From positions 1-50,697 of IMG/VR virus record IMGVR_UViG_3300010885_011561: a stretch of DNA of 50,697 nt. The stretch is one strand, 5' to 3'. The notes under the pieces are model-generated. The model made no database searches, was not told the DNA's origin, and worked only from the letters and a program-made list of their open reading frames with translations. Made by a program: the position numbers and the translations under genes. The stretch comes from a virus. Shown piece by piece: positions 34,401-41,391 of this stretch. How positions within the stretch are numbered: the first letter of the stretch is position 1; each line of letters begins with the position of its first letter.

Positions 34401-37400
34401 TGTTCCTGTTGTGAAATAAGCAATATCGCCACTTGATGCAACAGTACCTGTTGATCCTGTAAATGTAGGAGTACCAATGAATCCTAGAGTTGGCGTTCCG
34501 CCTGTAATTTCTGCTGTAATTTGTGTAAAACTGTCAACAGCAATTACTTTTGCAGTAGTTCCTGTACCTAGACTGCCTGTTATTGAAGTAGCAGTGAATA
34601 TGTAACCGAGAACAAGACCATTAGTTCCTTTGATATTAACAATAGTAGTTTGCCAACCTGTACTGCCAGTGTTAATTGCACTTATTCTCGGATTTGTGTT
34701 AATAGCACCGGTAGGGTATATTGCAGTAACACGACCACTTACCGGAGGAGTTGAATATGATGCATTTGCCCAAGCAATGCAGTTAAGTGTGTTGGTAACT
34801 GTATCAACACTATCAATATAAACTGTGTTAGTTGGTCCAAAAGTTCCGCCAAGTGGTTGTGCAGAAATTACAGTGTTTGTATTAAATCCGACTACCGTAG
34901 TTCCTGTGATTGCAAATGACCAGGGATTTTGTATAGGTGCTCTAAATGTAGGAACAACAAGTCCTGTTGTTCCGTTAAAAACAAATGTTCCATCTAAGGT
35001 AAATGTGTGTACTGTGTAACCACTAGTCGAAGTAATTGTCCCACCACTGCTAGTTTGAGCACCTTTATAACGGACAATAACAATACCTGAGCCGCCTTGA
35101 CCTGAACCACTGCCCCATCCACCGTTAGCTGCCCAATAACTTCCACCGCCACCACCACCACCTGTATTAGGTATAGCGTTAGGTGTGCTACTACCTGTAG
35201 TAACTGCGTTAACTGACTGTGCCGGATAGCTGTTATAGGCATACTGTGTAGTCTGTCCTTCACCACGACCACCGCCGGCATAGCCGTCACCTGCTCGTTC
35301 ACTGCTGTTGCCGCCACCCCCACCACCACCAGCGTAATAAACTACCGAACCGGAAATATCAAATGCACGGCCTTGTCCGCCATCACCACCAGGAGCACTA
35401 CCTGAACCAGCAACACCTGCGCTGCCTGCTCCACCTCCGCCTGCACCTGTATAACCTACGCCACTTCCGCCTCCAGCAAAACCGTAACCAGTTGCTCCAC
35501 CAATACTAGTTTGTGTGGCAGTGTTTATTGATGTAGTTTGATTCCAAGCTGCACCACCACCAGATCCGCCTGCCATATTAGTAGCTGTTGGTGTTACTCC
35601 AGTACTTCCGCCACCTCCACCACCTTGGGCAATATATGTTGTACCAAAGGAACTGTTGCCGCCTCTGTTACCCATACCAATAGTTGAATTACCAATTAAA
35701 GTTCCACCTTGGCCAATTACAACTGCAAAACTACCTGTTGTTATTGTAAGACCAGTTCCATAAAGAACACCACCACCACCACCACCTCCATTAGCGTTAG
35801 TAGTATTATGATTACCACCAGATCCACCGCCACCGACAACTAACAAATCAACGGCATAACTTAATGGCGGAATATATGTTTGTCCTGCTAGTGAGATGCT
35901 AGAAATAGTACCGTTTGCTGGCGCAACAGATCCGCCTGTAGCAACAAATACAACATAACCTATAGTAGATGTAGAATACACCCATACTGTATTTCCAGTA
36001 CCAAAATCACCTACGAGGCCGGATGCTGTAACTACAGTACCGTATGATAATGAGGAAATCTGACTTGTAGGTAGATTTTCAATGGCAAATGCCCAGTTAG
36101 AAGTACTTGCTACAGAGACTCCGTATATGTTAGGCAAGCTGCTAGCAATGCTAGTTACCGTACCTATAAAACCCAGACCCCCTGGATAAGAAGTCAAAGA
36201 TAGAGGCCAAGATAATGTGCCTGTGCTAAAATACCGTGAGTTAGTAGCTAGGGTTGATTCTACAACTGTGTTATATCTTAAAGAACCATAACCTGTTTTT
36301 TGTATAGTTGTACGCTGTAGTACCAGTCTTCGTTTATCATCAATTAACACTGGTATGATTTTAGGAACAACGTTTTGTGTGTAAGCGTAAGGATTTGAAT
36401 TAATTAAATTTGTTGGATACAGAACAGAAGGGCCGCCGACAGATCGATTCTTAAATGAAGTTGTTGCAACGACACTTATTGTATTACCTTGATCAGCAGT
36501 TAATGTAGCAGGAAAAGCCCGATTAGAACCCCAGATAATACGAACAGCGCCTTGGCCACCTGGACCACCACCATAGCTGGTACCAGATCCGCCACCACCG
36601 CCACCAAATGCACCACCTGCAATAATCTGAGAGCCACTTTGTCCAGAGCCCTCACCTCCACGACCTGCTTGGCCGCCTGAGCCACCTCCGCCACCATAAT
36701 AAGATGAACTACCAACACCATCTGCACCACGGCCATATATACCAACACCACCGCCTGCTGGTACACCGTATGTACTTGAATAATATCCAGATGCAGCACC
36801 GGCACCTGATCCTGCTGGAGCATTGTATGCAGTAAAGTATCCACCACCGTTGTCAGCACCATTGCCTGAATAACCACCAGCACCAGCACCACCTACGTTC
36901 CATGATCCTTGATATGCACCATTACCACCACGGCCGCCACCGTCGCCGAAGTAACCACCACCATATCCGCCTGCGGCAGCGGTAGAGTTTGGTCCACCTT
37001 GACCACCACCATAACCAGCTACGGTTCCGGTTGATATAAAATATGATGTGCCGCCTGCGGCACCTGCGTTAGTTGCATTAAGAGTAGAGGGGCCTGCGGT
37101 ACCGACTACAACTGTATATGAATTTCCCGGTGTAACTGCAATGTTATTTTTCCATCCAAGTCCACCACCACCACCACCACCTGAACTCCATTGGTAGCCA
37201 CCACCGCCACCACCACCTACTGCTACAACGTTAACTGATGTAATACCTGTTGGGGCTATCCATGAAAATGTACCAGTAGCTGTAAATTCTGCTTGTCCTA
37301 CTTGCGGGAATGTTGCTGTTGCACCAGTAGCTGTAAAGTTTGTCACAACACCTGCAATAGGAACACTAGTACCAGATGTAACATAGGCTACTAGAGATGT

Positions 37401-39437
37401 GTATCCAGTAATTGATTGAACTATTACTGTATTCCCTGCACCAAAACTACCACTACCGGTAGTCGCAGTAATAACAGATCCTGGATTCCCAGCAGTCAAT
37501 CCGCTGGTGCTTTTCAGACCACTGACTGTAAATGTATACGGAGAACTAGCACTAACATTGGTTATCAAAACGCTGGCTAGTGATTCACCTGTGGGATAAA
37601 CTGAGTTAACAATACCAAGTTTTGGAGAAGTATACCCAAAAGATATACCGCTAATTGAGCTAGACGCAGAATTGACACTGGTAATGTAAATTAAACTACT
37701 TTCAGACCCTAATGTACCAATGTTAGGTACAAACGAAATGACATCACCTACATTATATCCAACAGTTGATGATAGATTAGTTACCGTAAAGGTCCACCCT
37801 GTAGGTATAGGATCTCTAAATGTTGGGAAAGTAAGACCACCACTACCAACAATTAAGGATGATAAACCGGTTGCGGTAAATGCATGTACGGTGTCGCCAC
37901 CAACTGTGGTAACTGTTCCACCTGTGGCACGTTGACTGCCTGCATATCGAACAACAACAATACCCGAGCCACCGTCACCGCCTTTGTTATTAGAATTATA
38001 GTGAGAGCCACCACCGCCACCGCCACCAGTGTTGCGTCCTGCATTACCGCCTGGTACGTTAGTTTGACTACCAGTGCCGCCCGCTGTGGCATTGTCACCA
38101 GAATTAAGTCCAGTGCCGCCAAGTCCAGTGCTGCCACCACGAGGAGCACCACCACCGCCACCACCATTGCCGCCGTTACCACCAAAGTTACTATATCCAG
38201 CACCACCACCTCCACCTGCCCAAAAGTAGGCCGACCCTAAAATGCTATTAGAAATACCTACGCCACCATGGCCAATTTCACTACCAGTTTGTGATGCTGC
38301 TGCACCTGCGCCACCACCGCCTCCTGGATACCAGGTAACACCACTGCCTGCTCCGTTATTACCTTGGCCAGCTGTTCCTGACCCTGCTGTTCCACCATAA
38401 CTGCTACTAGACATACGGCCGCCAGAGCCACCGCCGCCAGAGCCACCACTGCCCGCTGGATAACTTGGCGAATCGTGTTTACTCGCACCACCTCCACCGC
38501 CAAGTGCAGTGAATCCAAGTGCAATTGTTGAACTACCATTTGTACCAGCTGGACCCGAAGTCCCTGCAGGAGCACCAGCGCCGCCGGCGCCAACTGTTAT
38601 AGGATATGTGCCAGTTGCTAATATCAAGCCACTGCCGGCTATATATCCGCCAGCACCGCCGCCACCACCCATGTCAGATCCACCACCTCCACCACCACCT
38701 ACTATTAGGTATGTTGCAGAAAGAGGAGCAACTGGCGCAACATAAAAGGTTTGCCCTGTATTTGTTATCCCAGTAATAGTTCCATTTACCGGCGCACTAG
38801 TTCCTGTAGTAGCAACAACAATGATATTGCTGGAATTAATTGCATACACATAAGCAATATTTCCAATTCCAAAATTACCAGTACTGTTTGATGATGTATT
38901 AACAGTGATAATTGAATTAACTGATAACCCCAAAGTTTGCGCCGAAGGTAACTGTTCAATTGCAAATGCCCAAGTCGCAGTGGTTAACAACGAGACTCCG
39001 TATATATTAGGTTGTCCCGGTATGTCAGTGAAAGTGTTAACTGTAGCAACCCCTCCAACAAGCATGTTTATAGGTATTCTAATAGGATTAGAACCTCGAA
39101 CAAAAAGACTGGCGGTATTGACACTATTAACCTGTGTTGAGGTGCCGGCCCGTAGAACTGATTGTCCAGTTACTAAAATTGCATTATTAGTATTTGTACC
39201 GGACAATATTGTTCTAGTAGACGGAGTTGCAATGACCAAGGGTGTAATAAAACTATTAAAGTTTTCCCCCCAAACTGGTCTATTATTAAATTCAAAGACT
39301 CTATCTTTGAAATAATAAAACCTAGTTTGCTGTTCCGCTGTCCTAATACTATACTGGGCAATTACAGTTACAGAAGCTCCAACGACCGTGGTGTTGAAGT
39401 TCTTCTTTGAGCCAGTAATATCAATTACTTGAGCCAT
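25500..39437 (-). CDS. Giant Gly-rich modular tail adhesin (4,645 aa)
   Basis: One uninterrupted 13.9 kb frame. I count seven Gly-rich modules of two types. Type A (near residues 240-500, 1196-1460, 2140-2410, 2590-2800) runs from FLVVGGGGSGG to GSGIVVVRY. Type B (near 716-986, 1666-1930, 4262-4536) runs from GVTSVNVVAIGGGG to GAVRIIWGxGRAFPATN. About 14 copies of a 75-residue beta-repeat link them. Residues about 3026-3212 look like a SPRY or concanavalin-like domain, and two LamG-type lectin domains (CWLRP and ECWVY segments) lie near 3382-3546 and 3692-3882. There is no signal peptide. It is probably a tail fibre whose Gly-rich and lectin modules contact host sugars, by analogy with Gly-rich phage adhesins. 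Confidence 0.85.
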   Translation of the reverse strand: MAQVIDITGSKKNFNTTVVGASVTVIAQYSIRTAEQQTRFYYFKDRVFEFNNRPVWGENFNSFITPLVIATPSTRTILSGTNTNNAILVTGQSVLRAGTSTQVNSVNTASLFVRGSNPIRIPINMLVGGVATVNTFTDIPGQPNIYGVSLLTTATWAFAIEQLPSAQTLGLSVNSIITVNTSSNSTGNFGIGNIAYVYAINSSNIIVVATTGTSAPVNGTITGITNTGQTFYVAPVAPLSATYLIVGGGGGGGSDMGGGGGAGGYIAGSGLILATGTYPITVGAGGAGAPAGTSGPAGTNGSSTIALGFTALGGGGGASKHDSPSYPAGSGGSGGGGSGGRMSSSSYGGTAGSGTAGQGNNGAGSGVTWYPGGGGGAGAAASQTGSEIGHGGVGISNSILGSAYFWAGGGGGAGYSNFGGNGGNGGGGGGAPRGGSTGLGGTGLNSGDNATAGGTGSQTNVPGGNAGRNTGGGGGGGSHYNSNNKGGDGGSGIVVVRYAGSQRATGGTVTTVGGDTVHAFTATGLSSLIVGSGGLTFPTFRDPIPTGWTFTVTNLSSTVGYNVGDVISFVPNIGTLGSESSLIYITSVNSASSSISGISFGYTSPKLGIVNSVYPTGESLASVLITNVSASSPYTFTVSGLKSTSGLTAGNPGSVITATTGSGSFGAGNTVIVQSITGYTSLVAYVTSGTSVPIAGVVTNFTATGATATFPQVGQAEFTATGTFSWIAPTGITSVNVVAVGGGGGGGYQWSSGGGGGGGLGWKNNIAVTPGNSYTVVVGTAGPSTLNATNAGAAGGTSYFISTGTVAGYGGGQGGPNSTAAAGGYGGGYFGDGGGRGGNGAYQGSWNVGGAGAGGYSGNGADNGGGYFTAYNAPAGSGAGAASGYYSSTYGVPAGGGVGIYGRGADGVGSSSYYGGGGGSGGQAGRGGEGSGQSGSQIIAGGAFGGGGGGSGTSYGGGPGGQGAVRIIWGSNRAFPATLTADQGNTISVVATTSFKNRSVGGPSVLYPTNLINSNPYAYTQNVVPKIIPVLIDDKRRLVLQRTTIQKTGYGSLRYNTVVESTLATNSRYFSTGTLSWPLSLTSYPGGLGFIGTVTSIASSLPNIYGVSVASTSNWAFAIENLPTSQISSLSYGTVVTASGLVGDFGTGNTVWVYSTSTIGYVVFVATGGSVAPANGTISSISLAGQTYIPPLSYAVDLLVVGGGGSGGNHNTTNANGGGGGGGVLYGTGLTITTGSFAVVIGQGGTLIGNSTIGMGNRGGNSSFGTTYIAQGGGGGGSTGVTPTATNMAGGSGGGAAWNQTTSINTATQTSIGGATGYGFAGGGSGVGYTGAGGGGAGSAGVAGSGSAPGGDGGQGRAFDISGSVVYYAGGGGGGGNSSERAGDGYAGGGRGEGQTTQYAYNSYPAQSVNAVTTGSSTPNAIPNTGGGGGGGSYWAANGGWGSGSGQGGSGIVIVRYKGAQTSSGGTITSTSGYTVHTFTLDGTFVFNGTTGLVVPTFRAPIQNPWSFAITGTTVVGFNTNTVISAQPLGGTFGPTNTVYIDSVDTVTNTLNCIAWANASYSTPPVSGRVTAIYPTGAINTNPRISAINTGSTGWQTTIVNIKGTNGLVLGYIFTATSITGSLGTGTTAKVIAVDSFTQITAEITGGTPTLGFIGTPTFTGSTGTVASSGDIAYFTTGTFTWVAPPGVTSVNVVAIGGGGGGGYQWSSGGGGGGGLGWKNNIAVTPGNSYTVVVGGRGVSNANASTAGSEGGNSYFISLATVAGYGGGQGGANATATANGYGGGWVGDGGGRGGNGAYQGSWTSAGAGAGGYSGNGADSGSSGGTAAPTGSGAGAAGGYYSSTYGVPAGGGVGVYGRGADGVARGQYLGGGGGSGGGNGRGGENSGESSYRGITGGDHGGGGGGSGTSYGGGFGGVGAVRIIWGTGRAFPATNAGTLTTVSAVLILDPTSYDDNIGGDSIPRKRLLGISNPAVKIQNTIPFQLLVNANSLARSTIKTYIHVPTDITNSSDYESAPSDTRVINSSTTGTYIYRSTQINSSTWIFRIYNIPSATVSSLTTSSIIIANTSSGQTGRFAVGSTVTVYSIFSATSIIATAYGGSSAPALGPIDSISAPGGTYVPSVTTYTAHIFTAVGTSTFTPSFSGTVDFLVVGGGGSGGSYVGGGGGAGGVRSTSSFAVVSGTPYTITVGAGGASVGSISSSVSSVGNDGQASSAFGVSATGGGGGGVYPQNAGRAGGSGGGSGGFEGGTGSGGTGIAGQGFAGGSAIGSRPRTMTAGAGGGGAGGLGGNSSDAINRGGDGGTGTISSFAGTPVYYGGGGGGGLYTNGTRPGNGGLGGGGGGAANTAGVSGIGGGSTWTGVAGGNGSASGDPNATGGAGAPNTGGGGGGMGHYGLSGAGGSGVVIIRYLGSQNATGGNTIVNYTADGLIPTPLQDLGYQGVQSAFVAVVPVSSATSYSKKRNFTSILQSTSGLPNNLGTIKNISPSPVLGSSATIYSTTQLTTTTWALGIYNVSSATVSSLTYGTIITVSPGAGNTGTGNTVYFYTATNSTSIVAVATGGTVAPIDGYTNGITVAGGTYTPTSSPAAPTTFEYFIVGGGGGSQVGGGGAGGITTGTSSVTAEYRYNLQAGAGGAAGQAGFGSSFEQTTVLGGGYGGANNVGTGVPGNSGGGGASGGGGGSPASPSYQFQQGGAGGGGGTIGQGNSGGSGGWYSGSAHSGGGGGGFTGAGGNGSGSDASGPWNGGAGGTGFSSNFSGVTVTYAQGGGGWGWTSSGTPSTAGALGTGNGGGGINNRGGSGIAMIRYPSSYAPAWAVTGNPTVAVTGGYRIYSWTNTTTNTTVAGTVQFAGPSGYIVPNLGVPGAPGPWTFTLSDMNTTAEFSAGLVITSSALTGSFGSNNTVRVLSVTSSTEMVCIARSGDVSPTVGNVAYIQPTGAVEFGPVISNITTVSSNVWTFTVSNLTATTMMQLGSVIVATTSSGGTGRFGTGTVYVTFINNISQIVAVSTGSNTPPVAGVISNVTTSGAVISVNTGVYQTLTFTAPNGNLSVTGNGTTDVNIFKTSGSNSWDNQAYTAAGFTAPCTLEFFKQAAAGDNNASYAMIGWNEDPTTNASYTSLDYTSYPFQYNSYSVHHNGTEIQTGPAWDPAKKFYIVYTADGYIKHYNGTTLLFSILYGTGKTVYIDSSYYSQSATFAGFSNIRVNNVAWQGTLAYGLGTADYSIVRFGPNVGRQENWDNIVATVAVNTLNRPVNYFGNETTEPKLVISTYSTTSMRNAVVPMFETGVNPGNITNITTVTTSTWAFTIDGMRSTSGFTTGTIIFALSVAGSFGLGNQVTVTGVTSSTAMTCITSFGSKIPLAGSITGIYATGEIEPTSPYIEKVIGTNQLSNTTSYSVSFSPAFSSYLQYPSSTQFNLAAANTAWTAECWLRPAGDYSIYNTIFAKRVSGSGTTSYEGYLRVSTGVISFYNGTNYESGYTLTSNVWSHCAWVYTGSTLNIYVNGVSRYSVTIGLGSDNTEPLVIGQARGYTEYFTGYISNFRMVKNLAVYTGNFTPPTSPLSITQTASTNIAAISTGTFTSLLVCQTNTFIDRSAYTATTTVVGTPVISIENPFGSTSTVTGPWSYTISGLTGTNAFFGGAIITATTVGGNLGNVGTGTSYVNYVINNRQLAIINNTVNTTVTAGAISAVSTSGTVTSTSGPAASYQVAFNGTNQYLTTPSTANYNLGAGGDFTVECWVYVTSNGNNTILTLGTGGSATFWLWQINTDRSLTWQTNSGNWAWANAYTSSASQIPLNAWTHIAAVRSGSNFSMYVNGSSVYSTASFSAGTGASGTLFIGTYYANYNGDGSYFRGNISNLRIVKGTAVYTGNFQTPTVEPGNITNTVLIICRSSTFIDNSTNAVTITPVNTPVISLSTLLLSTAVGAFPASNYTATIVYPDDMGSRVVIGSKTAGSSFTYKSFDTETLTGVSQRIGIDGKGYGNNVNWATFTTNSPYVEGRLTGDETTQPFTVYTVNANTNYGKKQWFVPTPTNLIRGPVISTSTTIIAVAATSTYIRSTSTGSINAFTITPTTRITRTPIVLTNDPNGIATVGTVFGSGPWTFDITGLTSLREFTTGTIISSIGRIGNAGAPGNPANVTYVTAVNTNSITCLSYGSITPVTGIINSVYATGEILPSIKIAAVTTLTGSSWFFNITGLRGTSGIVASAGSGTIITITTTSGSTGTVGSVGGNSLVVASVDSSEQIKVYAYGGTTPFAGTITSITTSTLGSYPFQGDAEFTTPGTYSWTAPLGVTSVSVVAIGGGGAGYNSWAQASGAGAGLGWKNNIAVTPGQSYTVQVGAGGVKNGGAGGNSYFINLTTVAGYGGGNATSGANTSGPNANGYGGGYVGDGGGAGGNATNYAGGGGAGGYSGTGGNAQGLPGLNSGGAAGGGYYSSTYGSGAGGGVGIYGRGETASGWWHGSSGQVFSTSAGNGGGGAGGSGGTRGRSGENPANSYGESGNSDGYGGDYGGGGGGPGTSWPSASGSGGKGAVRVIYGAGRAFPATNTSAVTAVVTATSLPTRSSLIGGPMVNWESQVIVTNYMRYPKSVGIDRPDQLVITNYIADDAVVIKSFYTNSGTAGGGKSITNSLIGSENFYVDGSTTGTNLTSQTAYWI
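25840..26640 (-). repeat. Type B Gly-rich module, copy 3
   Basis: This segment shares long nearly identical DNA stretches with 33640-34440 and 36500-37290, for example the stretch encoding LGWKNNIAVTPG and the end GRAFPATN. Boundaries are approximate. Confidence 0.7.
33640..34440 (-). repeat. Type B Gly-rich module, copy 2
   Basis: This is nearly identical at DNA level to copy 1 (36500-37290) over the segments encoding GGGYQWSSGGGGGGGLGWKN and GAYQGSW. Boundaries are approximate. Confidence 0.75.
36500..37290 (-). repeat. Type B Gly-rich module, copy 1
   Basis: This is the first of three copies; it also shares YYSSTYGVPAGGGVG and YGRGADGV segments with copy 2. Boundaries are approximate. 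Confidence 0.75.
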
Positions 39438-39454
39438 TGACCTATATCACTCTA

Positions 39455-41182
39455 TTAAATGTCAACGCTAGCAATAATGTTGTTTACACCACCACCTGTA
39501 ATAGTTAAGTTAACCACTGTACTTGCACTTGCACTGGTAGTAACTGTCAAGTTCTTAGTACTATTTGTAGTAAAGAGCATTGTACCGCCGTCAATGGCCA
39601 AGTTTACAGATGTAGAAATTCTTAAACCATCTGAACCGTAGGCATCCACTGTACAGCTTGTAGAAATATTACTTCCTGTGAATGTAAAACTACTACTTGC
39701 CATGACAACGTTAATTGTAACTGGGATTGTAGGTGTAATCATATGCACTACTCCGTTGGCTTTTTCACGGCTAAATCCCCAAATTCTGTTAGTTTGATCT
39801 AGGCCAACCATACGGAATTCATACGGATATGTTCCAGTCGGAGCCCAACCTGTGCTTTCGTTGAAGCTGAAGAACTTCATCTGTAAGGTTACAGGAACCA
39901 TTAACTGTGTACCTGTCGCATTGATAGGCATAAAATCTCGGGGAATATCATTAACTGTTGGGAATGTGTATGAACTGTGATAGGTTAATACATCATCACC
40001 TGTACCTGAACCAACGGTATATGTCATCATAGTACGTTTCTGTGCAGTACTCCAACGACTTGGACCACTGTTAGCATATGCATACTTGTCAGTTAACCAG
40101 AATGTAATATAGTTTACACCGTTGACTGTAAACTGATAAGGTTTCATGTGCCAGCTGTAGTAATTATAAGTTGATGTACCTTCAGTGGTGTACATAGTTG
40201 AATATGTAGCATAGGTATTTGCACCCGAATAGGTCATTGTACAGTTAGTAGCTGTCACTGATCCGTCAGCTGGATTCCATACATAACGAATCGGAGCCAA
40301 TATACTGCTTGCGTCATAATGACTGCTGTATAGTACGCGGCGAGTTGAACTCTGGCGTCTAATGTTACTTGGCCAAGATTTTGGACTAGTTCTTGCAGTG
40401 TTAGCCCTATAACTACTTGAAATTACATCTGTTCTAGCAAAAGTAGTAGGATGAATTTTATAAAAAAAGTATTGACTGTATTGACTATTATAATCTGATA
40501 CTCCCACGGCTGTGATAAATCCTTGATCATCAACGCCCATAAAGAAATTACGGCAATGGGTGCCAGGAGTGTCTACTGTACTGTAGGAAGTCACAGAAGT
40601 TTCATACTGGTTATTGTAACACCAATAGTCACCGTTAGAACCACCTATGCATAAACCCCACATTCTTTGATTAGAAACATCTTCATAACAATAGTGTGTT
40701 ATTTGGTTAGCGGCATTTGAGAATGAGGCTGCACCCGATCCAGCAGTGATATCAGTGGTTGCGTACAAGAAATTATATTGGTTAGTACTTCCCTTAACGT
40801 TGTTACCACCGTGACTATAATGAGAGTTAGTTAGTATCTTGTTATTAATGGTCTTCCACATTCTTTTAACTGGGTAGTAAGCCCAGTCAAGGCTTACATT
40901 GTAAGTACTCTCCATGTTATTGTCAAAGTAGACACTGGTATCAGTGTCTGCCCAACATTGAACAGTGCCTTTTTCTAGATACAAGATTCCCCAGGCATCA
41001 TCAGCATAGCCTGAAGTGAACTGGTCGTTGTAATTAAAATTCCAGTTTTTTTGGAATAACGGAGCCAATGTTGTAGTATCATGACCAGCTGTACCAATAA
41101 AAAGTCTATTATTAGCAAGTACCGGATCTTCAAATAAAGGATAGTATTGCGCGGGTAGTCGTTTAACGTGTATTTCAGCCAT
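39455..41182 (-). CDS. Tail-associated structural protein (575 aa)
   Basis: The first 450 residues are beta-rich with many Tyr, Trp, Ser and Thr and recurring W/Y-turn units such as WGLCIGGSNGDYWCYNNQYE and FFMGVDDQGFITAVG. The spacing would suit a beta-propeller. Residues about 480-575 look like one or two Ig-like or invasin-type domains (ITPTIPVTINVVMASSSFTF, LTITGGGVNNIIASVDI). There is no signal peptide. It lies immediately before the giant adhesin, so it may connect that fibre to the tail or act as a second receptor-binding protein. The family is not recognised. Confidence 0.7.
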   Translation of the reverse strand: MAEIHVKRLPAQYYPLFEDPVLANNRLFIGTAGHDTTTLAPLFQKNWNFNYNDQFTSGYADDAWGILYLEKGTVQCWADTDTSVYFDNNMESTYNVSLDWAYYPVKRMWKTINNKILTNSHYSHGGNNVKGSTNQYNFLYATTDITAGSGAASFSNAANQITHYCYEDVSNQRMWGLCIGGSNGDYWCYNNQYETSVTSYSTVDTPGTHCRNFFMGVDDQGFITAVGVSDYNSQYSQYFFYKIHPTTFARTDVISSSYRANTARTSPKSWPSNIRRQSSTRRVLYSSHYDASSILAPIRYVWNPADGSVTATNCTMTYSGANTYATYSTMYTTEGTSTYNYYSWHMKPYQFTVNGVNYITFWLTDKYAYANSGPSRWSTAQKRTMMTYTVGSGTGDDVLTYHSSYTFPTVNDIPRDFMPINATGTQLMVPVTLQMKFFSFNESTGWAPTGTYPYEFRMVGLDQTNRIWGFSREKANGVVHMITPTIPVTINVVMASSSFTFTGSNISTSCTVDAYGSDGLRISTSVNLAIDGGTMLFTTNSTKNLTVTTSASASTVVNLTITGGGVNNIIASVDI

Positions 41183-41188
41183 TTTATA

Positions 41189-41389
41189 TTATTCCTCTGT
41201 ATTTTCTGTCGCAATGCCGAAACCGGCTTTTTCTTGCTTGTCCCACCAAGCTAACGCTTCTTCCTCACTATCCCACGGATTTTGAGACCCAGTGTCAGTG
41301 GGTTTGAATGGTTGGTGAATTAAATGACGCTCACCGTAGAAGACATCAAACCGACCTTCTGCGTATACTGTGCGAATGCTATTACTCAT
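41189..41389 (-). CDS. Small acidic protein between fibre genes (66 aa)
   Basis: The true start is ATG 41387-41389, as TGATAATG right after the upstream stop; the in-frame TTG at 41395 is not needed. The product contains IRTVYAEGRFDVFYGERHLI and NPWDSEEEALAWWDKQEKAG, a strand-helix unit with several Trp. Its place between two fibre genes suggests a fibre-assembly or hinge role. There is no known family. Confidence 0.6.
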   Translation of the reverse strand: MSNSIRTVYAEGRFDVFYGERHLIHQPFKPTDTGSQNPWDSEEEALAWWDKQEKAGFGIATENTEE

Positions 41390-41391
41390 TA

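Noticed and set aside
25805-38745. Many Pro-, Val- and His-rich frames inside the giant gene
   Set aside because: They are shadows of Gly-codon repeats (GGN read in other frames or on the opposite strand) and show no start signals.
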